A stretch of DNA of 64,000 nt from Bombyx mori. Lineage: Eukaryota > Arthropoda > Insecta > Lepidoptera > Bombycidae. Both the position numbers and the translations under genes were made by a program. This document shows, one piece after another, positions 11,501-23,500 of the stretch. The DNA is taken from contig NC_085112.1 of NCBI RefSeq assembly GCF_030269925.1, positions 1,799,501 to 1,863,500 on the forward strand. Reading direction: 5' to 3'. Within the stretch, counting starts at the first letter, position 1, and the number at the start of each line of letters is the position of its first letter. The notes under the pieces are model-generated. The model was not told where the DNA came from, ran no database searches, and was given only the letters and a program-made list of their open reading frames with translations.

Positions 11501-14500
11501 CGGTTTCCTTGTAGACATGCTAAGTTACAATTCACCAACGAAAACGCTAGCTATCGTGGAGAACGCGGGAGGCATAATGAGGAATGTGTCCAGTCACATC
11601 GCCGTTCGGGAAGATTACAGGCAAATTCTCCGGGAGAGAAATTGTTTAAGTGTCTTGCTGCAGCACCTCAAATCTCCTAGTCTGACGGTGGTCAGTAACT
11701 CGTGTGGCACCTTGTGGAACTTGTCCGCCAGGTGTCCACAAGATCAACAGTTTCTTTGGGATCACGGAGCGGTTCCAATGCTCCGCAGTCTCATTCATTC
11801 GAAACATAAAATGATCGCGATGGGCTCAAGTGCTGCCCTCAAAAATTTACTCAACTCGAAGCCGGGAAAAACGCACATCATTTCTTTAGATACTACAGCT
11901 AGAACAATGAATTTACCGGCGTTACCCACGCTCGGAGCGAGAAAACAGAAAGCCTTAGAACAAGAATTAGACCAAAATTTAGCCGAAACGTGCGACAACA
12001 TCGAACCAGCGACTTCTCCGTCCACCAGTAATCGAGAAGAAAAAAATCTTTTCACTGCAACAGAACGACAAATCGCAATGAATTTGGAAAGGCACAGAAT
12101 GACCTCAAGCTCTCCGCTCATGGGAACGTTGACCTCACAGATATCTTTAAGTCACAGCGCACACTTGGCTAGTTACTTGAGCTGCAGCAACACACTGCTC
12201 AAAGGTGCATTGGTGACCCGTTCCACGTCAGGAAGTGCCAACAGCGTCAACAAATCGGATAGCAAAGATTCAGTGACGAGCACACATTCGGATTCTGTGT
12301 TCGAACGAGTTGCGAGAACCGGAAAAGTGCCGGTACCTACGCCGAGAACTAAAGATCTTATGAAGAGCGAAACTAGCGACGATCTATGTAAATCCTCCAA
12401 ATCGTCAGTAAAAGAAAGCTTTATCCGTTACCCGTCTCAACCTCCCGTTCCGCCTCCGAGAAGTACGACTGAAATTAGACCCAACTACACAGAAACCGGT
12501 TTTGACGTCGACCAGGATTCTTGTGATCAACCCATAGATTTCAGTCGGAAATATTCGGAAACGAAGAACACTGAAGGCGAAATCGTGAAGCCAAAAGCGG
12601 AAACCAAGAAGTATACCAAGAAGGAAAACTCTAGCTTTGGGGACTACCAAGAGACTGATCTCGATCAACCCACAGACTATTCTTTGCGTTATGCTGAACA
12701 TCAGTCAGAAACGGGCTCCGACATATCAGAGCCCCCTGGTCCCTCCGTCCACGAGGACACGATAAAACACTTCGCCACGGAAGGTACCCCATACGAAACC
12801 CCAGCCATATTCTCTACAGCAACGTCTATGTCAGACCTTAGAGTAATCGGTAAAGAGCTCAAGCTGAAAACGCCCCCGTGCGTCAAAGAGAACCTCGAAG
12901 CCATGACGCACTCTGATGAAAAAGACACATGCTCTATCGAGGATCCCCCTCGTCATGACAACGACAGAGCTGCTTCAACTCCCCAAACATCAGCACCTGA
13001 GCCTATTATTGAGAAACAAGAAGTCTTCGATACGAAATTCAGTTCAGGAATGATAAGTCCAGAGAAGCCGGTAAATTATTGTGATGAAGGGACTCCCGGG
13101 TACTTTTCAAGGGTCAGTTCCCTTAGCAGTCTTGGTGAGCCGACCGAGGAAGACAGCTTAGCGAAAAGAAACGCAATGGCGACCATCAACGTGGAACCCA
13201 GTCCACCGGAACCCAACACAAGCAGTTCCGGCAACAAAGAAGGTAAAGAATCCTCTTACCAAAATGTAGCTGCTATTAAATTTGTTAATTATCTTGTAGT
13301 TGTGCTTTAAATGGGCTTTTATATACACAACACTCAGGACGTGAAGAGCTAGGATCCAATTTAAATATAATATAATATGTATATATATTTACTTTGTTTT
13401 TATTGCTTAGATAGGTGAACGAACTTACGGCCCGTCTAGTGTTAAGTGGTTAGCGGAGCTCATAGATATCTATAACGTAAATGCGCCACCCATCCCGAGA
13501 TATAAGTTCTAAGGTCTCAAATTTAGTTACAACGGCTGCCCCACCCATCAAATTGGAACGCATTACTGCTTCACGGCACAAATAGGCAGGACGGTGGTAC
13601 CTACCCGTGCGGACTCACAAGACGTCCTACCACCACTAATTTAGGCAAACTATAATTTTACGGGTTACATTTTTATTACACGATGTTATTCCTTAACCGT
13701 GCAAGTCATTCGCGCACATTTGTTAATTACGTATTTAGTTAGAAAAATTGGTACCCGCCTGCGGGATTCGAACATCGGCACAGTCGAATCGCTCGATATA
13801 ATTCTTTATGTATACGATTTTCATTACACACACATTTGTGAATGCATACTAATAACGTATTTAATTTAAAAGATTAGTACTTGCCTGTGATATTTGAAGC
13901 ACGGTATTTTCGCATCCCCCCTCTAGACAGAGCTCACTGAGTTCCTCGCCGGATCTTCTCAGTGGGTCGCGTTTTCGATCCGGTGGCAGATTCAGCGAAG
14001 CACTACTCTTACTAGGGCTAGTGTTAGCAACGTCTTTAGGTTAGAGCCCCGTGAGATCACCTACTCTGGCTGGCATAGCATCTCAAGGCTACCAGCTCAA
14101 GTTTTTTTTTTCCTACCTAAGCTGATAGCCTTGAAAGGCTATTTCAGCGTAACCTTAACTAGGAGGTGAGCTTACGGGGCTCAAACCTGACGACGTTGCT
14201 AACACGAATCCTAGCAAGAGCCGTGCTTCGCAGAATCTACCACCGGATCGAAAACGCGACCCACTGAGAAGATCCGGCGAGAAACTCAGTGGGCTGTGTC
14301 TGTGGGTTAATTTGCTCGTCGAGCCCTTCGTCGCAAGCGATGGGTTCGACGAGAACGATGACCGGTGCTTGAGGTACCTTAAAGCACCGTTAGTAGATCG
14401 AGAACATCTGATATGACTAGCTCAGGAGTCACATCGCTTGATACATCGGGCGTGTTATTACTGTACATATCGTAATACCCGTTAGGTTCGAAAGCGGTGA

Positions 14501-17500
14501 CATTTGCAAGCGAGCCCGTAGCGATCGCCACCCAAGCGGCAACGTCGGGACAGACCTCGGTCCGGACCTCGTCGCCGCAGCAGCGGTTCGTCGAGGACAC
14601 GCCCCTCATGTTCTCCAGGTCCAGCTCGTTGGGATCCCTACCCGAGTGCTCCCAGCAGGACGACCAGGGTTCCGTGGTCTCGGAAGTTAGGTGAGTTCGG
14701 GATCTATGTTATCTAAGAAATTTGTTTTTGAAGTGAAACTTCTTGAGGCACGTTGAGAGTAAAATTTAATTCGCGACAGATTCGTTACGGCTAGAGAGAA
14801 AGGATACAATTTAGAAAGAGAGAGAGGGTGTGAAAATAGACAGCGTTTCGCGAACCACTCGACCGTGGAGAGAGGGAAGAGCTAGGTCGTTTCTCTTATA
14901 CACAGCATTCCCTATTACAAGAGAAATTTGATTTATGGATGAAGAATGAAGAAAATCACAATACACCGAAAAAGAAGTTTCACTTCTTTCACGTGCACCA
15001 AGTTGCACGCGCACCAATTTTTTTGCCGGAATTTATAGCTTTCTGTATACAGTTTGGTTGTAATGTCTTCAAGAAACGTGTAATTATTGTTTAACAATAG
15101 CCGAATTCATAGTTTGATAAATAATAATACCACTATCTTTTTTTCTTTGTTATTATTTACTGTGCTGCGACACTGCGAGTCTTGCTGGAAGAACTATTAT
15201 TTTTAGTTGTATTAGCTTATTAAAAAAATCCTAAACTATGTGTTTTTGCAAGTAAATACCTCGTGAACTTAAAGCTTTTGGTGTACAGTCGACTGACATC
15301 GGGCTGCATCTCTCCGAGTGAGATCCCGGACTCGCCGGGCGGCAGCGCCCCCGCGTCCCCGCGCCGCCCCCCGCCCGCGCCCCCCTCGCCGCCGCAAGGT
15401 ACGTCCGCCCCCATCATTGAAACTATACTTTTTGATATCCACCAATTTAATTTTATAACCAACTAGCCTTTGCCCGCGACTCCGTCCGCGTGGAATAGTT
15501 ACTTTGGCATAGCGCTAAATTTTACTCACTCACTCCCCTCTTACCCATATCGTCTTTTACGCAATCCATCCATTTCTTCTTAGATCTACCTCTTCCTCTA
15601 TATCCTTCCACATTCATAGTTAACATTCTCTTACCAACCTCATTTTCATTTCGTCTCATCACATGTCCATACCATCCCAAACGTGCACTTAGCAGCTTCT
15701 CTGTCACAGGTGCCACTTTCAGACTTCCTCTGACATATTCATTCCGTATTCTATCCGTTCTCGTTACTCCACACATCCATCGCAACATTCGCAACTCTGC
15801 TGCATGCAATCGCACAAATAACTATTATCGAAATAAATACTATTTGGAAACTCATTACCACGGTCATCCGGGATCACAGAGCAGTTTGTGTATCTGACAT
15901 GTCTGTCACAGAGGTGTCCGGGGCGGAGTGCGCGGGCTCGGTGTTCGAGGAGCGTGTGTCCCGGTTCGTAGTGGAACACACCCCGGCCCAGTTCTCCGCA
16001 AACACCAGCCTCAGCAGCCTGACCATCGACGACGAGGACAGGCACAACAAGGTACGTCCCGCTGTTGTAGCGTCAGTGCGCTTACTGCGAGTTTTTTAAC
16101 GTTCTCGATAGCGTAAGAGTTAACTCTAATTTATTATGTATCTAACTTAAAACTGATTCACTAATCTATGTTATAGCTAACATACTAACTAAGTGGTACG
16201 ACTCACCAGGTCTAACTAGCCTAGCCTATGTAACTCTTAACGTCTGAGGGGAGAGCAAAGGCCACTACTCTTCGCTGCAGTCCTCCCCCTGTGCCCCTTC
16301 CCGCAATTGTTATCCCCGTCCCCCTTCCCTCAATTGTTACATATTGTTTGTTGACGCGCAACCTACCCGCAAATTAGAATATCGAAAGGCTTAAATACCC
16401 AACAATAGGATCCTCTCCTTTTTGTACTGGCTTCTGTCTCATATAACACGGTCACGCACAACACCGGTCTTTGTTGGAAAGTTTTTTTATTTTTATTACC
16501 ATATAAGCAGACGAGCATACGGCTCACCTCATGGTGAGTGGTTACTGTCGCTCGTGGACGTCAGCAATGCCAGGGGCAGAGCCAAGAGCTCCAGGTCGTA
16601 TGGATGAACTCTACTATCTACCGTATCTACCGTGTTATAGGAGGGATACCTGTATTCCTAAAGCTCGGCATTAAACCCATTATATACGTGATGTCTAATT
16701 GATTGGATTTGATCAAAATTGATTACGTCATTCCGGCAGCAATCGCTGAAGCTACTCTCGAGAAACGAAAAACTGGAGGATCAAAACTGTTCGGCGCTCG
16801 AGAATGACCCCGAAGACGTGCTGCAGAAGAACGAAATTAGGTAAGCATACGTATATTATCATTATCGGGTTCTAAGTCGTCGTGGCCTAAAGGATAAGAC
16901 GTCCGGTGCTTTTGTGTTGAAGCGATGCACCGGTGTTCGAATCCCGCAGGCGGGTACCAATTTTTCTAATGAAATACGTACTCAACAAATGTTCACGATT
17001 GACTTCCACGGTGAAGGAATAACATTGTCTAATAAAAATCAAACCCGCAAAATCATAATTTGCGTATTGTAAGTCCGCACGGGTAGGTACCACCACCTTG
17101 TCTATTTCTGCCGTGAAGCAGTAATGCGTTTCGGTTTGAAGGGTGGTGCAGCCGCTGTATCTATACTGAGACCTTAGAACTTATATCTCAACGTGGGTGG
17201 CGCATTTACGTTGTAGATGTCTATGGGCTCCAGTATCCACTTAAAACTAGGTGGGCTGTGTGAGCTGGTCCACCCATCTAAGCAATAAAAAAATAATAAA
17301 AAAAACCATCGGCGAATACGAAAAATGTATAAATACGTAAACTCAACTCGCTCAGTGACATGTAAATTCTTGAGTGAGGCTTGCAGACAGCACTTCGCAG
17401 GGGGGCAGCGACCTGAGTGGGCCCCTGGCATTGCTGATGTCCATGGGCGACGGTAACCACTCACCAGGGGGGCTGAATGCTTGCCTGTCAACAATACCAA

Positions 17501-20500
17501 TAAATATAAATATATTGTAATAATTCTTAATGTATTCACTGGAGGTTTTCTTTCCGTTTCAGAGATCAAATCAATCCTCTACCTTCATCGACGAATACAT
17601 CGAATTTATTAACGAAAGGTGAGTAGAATTTTCTATGTAAAATTTTGGAAAATGGACTCATTATTCCAAATGTGGCGCGAGAAATTTTCTTACGTCGACC
17701 GAACGTAATTTTACTACGTGTGACGTCATTTGAGGCCAAAACAAAAGAACGAATACATATTCGGGTTGTTTGATTCTGTTTAGTGATTTTAAATTTTAAT
17801 TTCTTGATTTATTGTCGCATTAATAGAATTAAGGTTTCTAAAATAGCTTATAAGTTTTTAAATCGCATTGTCAGTGCTTTCTGGGTTGCTTGTTTGCAGA
17901 TGTGGATACACATTCTGATGGAAAGGGTCAGAACATTCCCTCCCAATTACCCCTTAAATCCTAATAAAGTGATTTCTTTTCACTGCATTTGCTTGTTTTG
18001 TTAAAATTAAAAACGCCCTTACAATTGAAGACACGAGGGGATGAGGGGGATATGATACAATTTGTTAATTTTGAGAAAACAGGCAAAGAACTTTTGTTAC
18101 TTGTACTATTTCTTCGTATACAACTCCTTTATCACGTGCAATTTCTAAAATTAGTGTTACGCCGGTAAGAGTAATGCCATCTATCGCCGAATAACCGAAC
18201 GAATATCGAAGGTATTAGTAAAATCTAGAAGTACAACCCCATCTATTGTCAGATAGCAGAAACACACATAGAAGCTACTCGACTCGCCCAGAATGTACTT
18301 GACAAATGTAGGGATGTGGAATCGACTGTAAAAGTGTTGCAGAGATGGCACGCAGTTAGTCAGTAATCGGAACTACTCGAAGCGAAACAGCGAACGGATC
18401 ACCTGAAGCGAAGCGGAAGAAGCGAATTGAGAATTTTAAAGTGTTCGTTGAGTGTTTTAAGTGTTCGAAGAGTTAATACAGTATCAATGTATACGTCGGT
18501 AGAATTTTTATTTATCCCGAACACCAGCGCGTAACAATAGCCTTTACACTCGTTGTTTTAAGGTCTAATATGGTTTATAAGCATATAACACATTCATTCA
18601 ATGTAAAAACTCAAGGTATTTAACCGCATCATCCACTCATGTCTTCAATTATAATGTTATTTACAGGGAACCAAACCCCGAGCGAGGTGTGCAGAGTGTA
18701 CTGCACCGAGGACACGCCCGCGATACTGTCGAAGGCCGGCAGCAACAGCAACCTGTCGGCGCTGTCCGTGGACTCCGCCCCCGCGCCCCCCGCCGCGCCC
18801 TCCGACGGACACACCTCGGACAGCTCCAACCTGAGCGACGCGGCCGACCTGCTCGAGGAGTGCATACAGAAGGGGATCGCCAAGGTGCGGCCCGGCGTCC
18901 GATGACGTCATATGTGTGCATACATACGTACTGAAAAATCAATATTTGCTAAGTGGCGTTAATTAGAACTTACAGACAAATGTAAATTATGCGATCAAAT
19001 CGTAAATATTTGTAACAACTAGTGGTCCCGCAGTAGTCGAGATTCGACTATAATTAATTGTATTTATAAGTTTGAACATTATTAAGGTTCTATTGTCAAA
19101 GACTTAATAGACTTCTTTATTCACAGATTTCGCCAAGCAAATAATATTAAAGATAAACAATAGTAACCTATTCTCAATTTGACCACAGAATAAGCAATAA
19201 CAAATGTTTGACAATGAATAGAGTTGTGTGTGTCATTCGTCATTTAATAATATTTACTAAAAATTAAAAAAAAACCTGTCCGTGTCCACGAAATTTTTTA
19301 AACGTATGCACACGACGTTCAACCGTAAACGTGTTACACTCGTAATGTTTCCAGGTCGTCAAGAACAAAGGGCCTTCATCGGACGTGTCCTCCGGCCACC
19401 CCTACAGGGATGAAGTCTACGTGAGTTTAATTACAGTTCAATTGTTATCCCGCGCCAGAAGAGTGACGGTAACCGTTAACCCTCAGATGGATCTCATTGT
19501 AAAAAAGAATATTTAAAAAAATCTAATATTAAAAAAAATATCTAATATTTTTAAAAAAAAGATGCCCGCTGAGTTTCTTGCCAGTTCTTCTCAGGACGGA
19601 GGCTAGTTCCTGTGAATTGGCGGTAGTTCTTTTCACGTTCAACAAGTATGTACTTTCATTTATGTTGAATAAATTTTTTTTGATTTGATTTGATTCGTTC
19701 CCTCTCAAACCCCCTTCTGGCTAATCGAGTGCTAATACAAAATCTATAAAATCTATAATAAGGTATTTTTCTAGTACAAAATTAAAATACTTAAACCAAA
19801 ATTGTATATACAGTAATGCACCCTATATATAACACGATATTCTTATAACGCATTTTCACATTACGCGATCTCAATCCCTCGTATAACACGGAAGTTTCGC
19901 AAGTTATATTTCTGCTTAAACTGTGAAATTTGTAATGAAAGGAGACGGAAAATCGTGGGCCAAAAATGTAATAACTTGGAATGTAGTCTAAAAAAATTGT
20001 CATATCTTTTTATATAAGAATATAAAAAAATCACCTCAATCCTCTTTCTGAGACCGGAGAAAAATGAGAAAGTTAGTTTTTGGCGGTATAACGGTGTGAT
20101 CGATTTAATTAATCGATTACAGGATTATAAAAAGAAAAACATTGCACTAGGTAATTAATGCAAAGTAATTAAATGAGCGATTTATACTTGTTGTATTGTA
20201 TACAAGTGCGGTATGCGCCGGATTTAATCTATACTAATATTATAAAGAGAAAAGATTTGTTTGTTTGTTTGTTTCGAATAGGCTCCGAAACTACTGGACC
20301 GATTTGAAAAATTCTTTTTCCATTAGAAGCCGACATTGTCCCTGATGAACATAGGCTACTTTTTTTTTTGTTTTTGTTTTTTTGTTTTCATGTGTGTTTT
20401 ATTTAATGTTTCCGAAGCGAAGCGAGGGCGGGTCGCTAGTTGCGATTATATACATAAATGAAGAAAAAGTCTATTATTACTTAGCAAAGTAATATGATTA

Positions 20501-23500
20501 TCGATTTCAAATCGATTAAAATCGATTGTATTTTTGATGACAGCTTTGACAGTAAGCTGTTTTTTTTTTTAAGAGATTTTATGACCTGGTAACTAAGACC
20601 TTTAAGTCATGTCTTATTTTACTTTATATTCTTAATTTTATGAAAAATGATAATATGGAGTGAAATGAAATGAAGATGATTAATTTGAGACATTAATCAA
20701 CTGGGATGAAATTTAATGAAATGAAATGATATGGGATGAAATATAATCGCAGTAAAATGGTGGTCATTTACTGAGATTTTTTCAGTGGACTTTTTGGAGG
20801 AACCCGAGAAGTTACGTCCAGCAGCTTTGTTTCATTTTCCCACATTTGTGCACTTTCACAGATATTAAACAGTTAATAAACCACCGTTAATACACATTTA
20901 AACCTGAAGAAACACTAAATAGACAAAATAAAACAAATCACACAACTTCACTCCTCGCGTTCCCGCCAAAAAGTCCACAGTAAGCTGACATGACGTTTAT
21001 TCATAGATTATACAATTATTTTTTGGCGCTTGTTGGTTTTTTCTGCTCTACTCGTTTTGTATCTTCGACGCATTTTGAGTGTGTATCTATCGGGCTGTTT
21101 TTATATTTTCAACGATCACTGCTTTATTATTACGGATTCCAACTCTGCCAGCCTTGTACGACAATTGCTTCTACACTGGACACCGAAGATCGCTCACACG
21201 TTTGACTTGAAATTGTTGCATTGGATACTGTTGAAATTATGGATCGCTGTGTGAATTGTGGGATAGCAATTCCATATTCCATACCTGATATATATCATTG
21301 ATATTCATTCATAATATGACATTTAAAAGATTATCCAATGGATATAATAAACATTTACTTATGCTTAAATAAGTTATTATTCAGCTTTTTTAAAGAGATT
21401 GTAACATAACCTAACTTTTACTAAATCTTTATTAACTCGGCTCTCAGATTGAGAAAACTTTTATAATTTTCAGCAAGGTACTGATAAATCTGAATCTATT
21501 AATTCATATTAGTTTCATCACGTTACATTCGGGCCCAAAAATGTATGTAATCGTTTCAGTCTCCTTTGTACGGTTCATAATTATTTTTGTGTACATTTAT
21601 TTGCCCATAGTGTCAATCGTGCTGTTAAAAAATGAAATTAAATGTATTTATTAAATTTGTGTTCCTAGTTTTTGAAGTGTAAAAATATTGGGTACCTTAT
21701 ATAATATTTTATATATATTATATTTTTACATAAAGCGTTATGTGAATCATACAAGCGCATTATCCGAGAATACTCCTGCAACGCGTTTCCTATAATGCAG
21801 AACCGATCTACCGTGTTATAGTGGTCATTCATTACTATATATGAGTCGTCTATTATCAAAGGTGGCAATCTGTGCATTTGGACAAAAAAATGTTATTGAT
21901 ATGTCAATACAGATTGATTTGAATATAATCGTCTCCTTCAAAGAATACGGTTCAAAACCTGCATTAAATAAAGGTTAATACTTAACCTGTTATTTATCTA
22001 AGATGTCGTTCCGAAGAGTTTTGTGACTGCCAATGGAATACAAAGTCGATAATTAGTTTTTCTGATTTACCAATAATTGTCCAAAAGTCACATTGCCGGC
22101 TTTGATAATAGTCGACTCATATATGTAAATAACTTTATATAATGAACATACCGTCTCACTCACAGGTTTTTGTTATGTTCTTAACCGACCTTTAATTTGT
22201 GTTTTCCAGAGGTCGCTTCCGGCCTGCCTGCGCTCCTCCACGGAAACCGTCAAGATGTCGCACGAGCTCGCCAGGAACGTGCGCGACAGGTTCGTGTTGC
22301 CGTGGTCCGTGGGCGCGGGGCGCGCGCCGCATCTCCAAAACTAATATTTTGATTATATTTATTTTTATTTTTTGGAACGAAGTTCCTTATGGGACACGGT
22401 TTTCTATTTCAGTCGCAGTCCGACACCCCCGCCCCCGCTGCCCCCCAAGGAGGGCAGGCTCGAGGCGCCCCCGCGGCCCCCCACGCACGACGAGCGTGAG
22501 TATACCACTCTTCATAATTATTATTAATCTTAATAGTAATAGTGATTGGCTTTTTAACGTTTTTTTTTATAACGATGCCCTGGTTGGTATTTAAGCGCGT
22601 GACGTCATACATGTCAACGTCACTACCGCTATCATCAGGATGGTCGCTCATGCTTGGCGAAGTAGAAAAATAAACTTGTGTACATACAGTAGTTTCAGTC
22701 CTCGTTTAAAATATTAAAGATGTGTTATTTATAATAAGACAAAGGCCCGCACAAGTAATGTTTTAAGGAGAGGTCACTACAAGTCAGGTGTGAATATTTG
22801 GAGTTATACGTTTATCCAAAGGTTCAAAGATTAACTTAACATAACAATGTAAGTGTTGTTACATTATTAATATAATAATGTTCCTAATATGATTTTGTTT
22901 CCTATTCTAGGCCGTAAACACGAAAGTCGTCTGCCTGTAAAATCCCAGGGCGGCCGCGAACGCTCGAGGCACGCCGCGCCCAGCAACCTCGCGCGGAACG
23001 ACTCGCTCAGCTCGCTCAGCCTCGAGTCGTTCGGCTCCACCGACCGAGAGATCTTCGAGGAGACCGTGAAGGCCGGCGCCGCCCGGGCCAGCCACCGGGA
23101 CTCCTCCTCCTCCGCCGGGGAGCTCAGCAACGACTCCTTCGGCTCCACCGACAAGGAGGTGTTCGAGCGCTGCGTGCGAGCCGGCATGGCCCGCCGGCCT
23201 CCCCCGGGCTCCTCCCCTCCACACGATGATTTCTTCAGCTCCGCTGATAAAGAGGTTTTCGAACGTTACGTCCGCGCCGGTATGTCGCGACGCCCTCCCG
23301 ATCCCCACGTACCTCCTGCCCCCCCGCAGGCAAAAAACGGTCCCGCGCCCGCCGGCCTCCCTCCCCCCCCTCGCGCGCTCGCCGGCGGACGCGCCCCTCC
23401 CGCGCGCCCCCGCCCGCCTGACCTCCTGCCCGCCGCCCCCCTGTCGCACGCCACGCGCCCCGACCTCACTCTCTGTCTGCACTCCGCCATGCTGGACAGC

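Noticed and set aside
13243..13310. Apc ending at 13310 without further splicing
   Set aside because: The frame runs on only 21 codons past a good GTAAAG donor, and downstream exons continue the 20-aa and SAMP repeats in matching phase.
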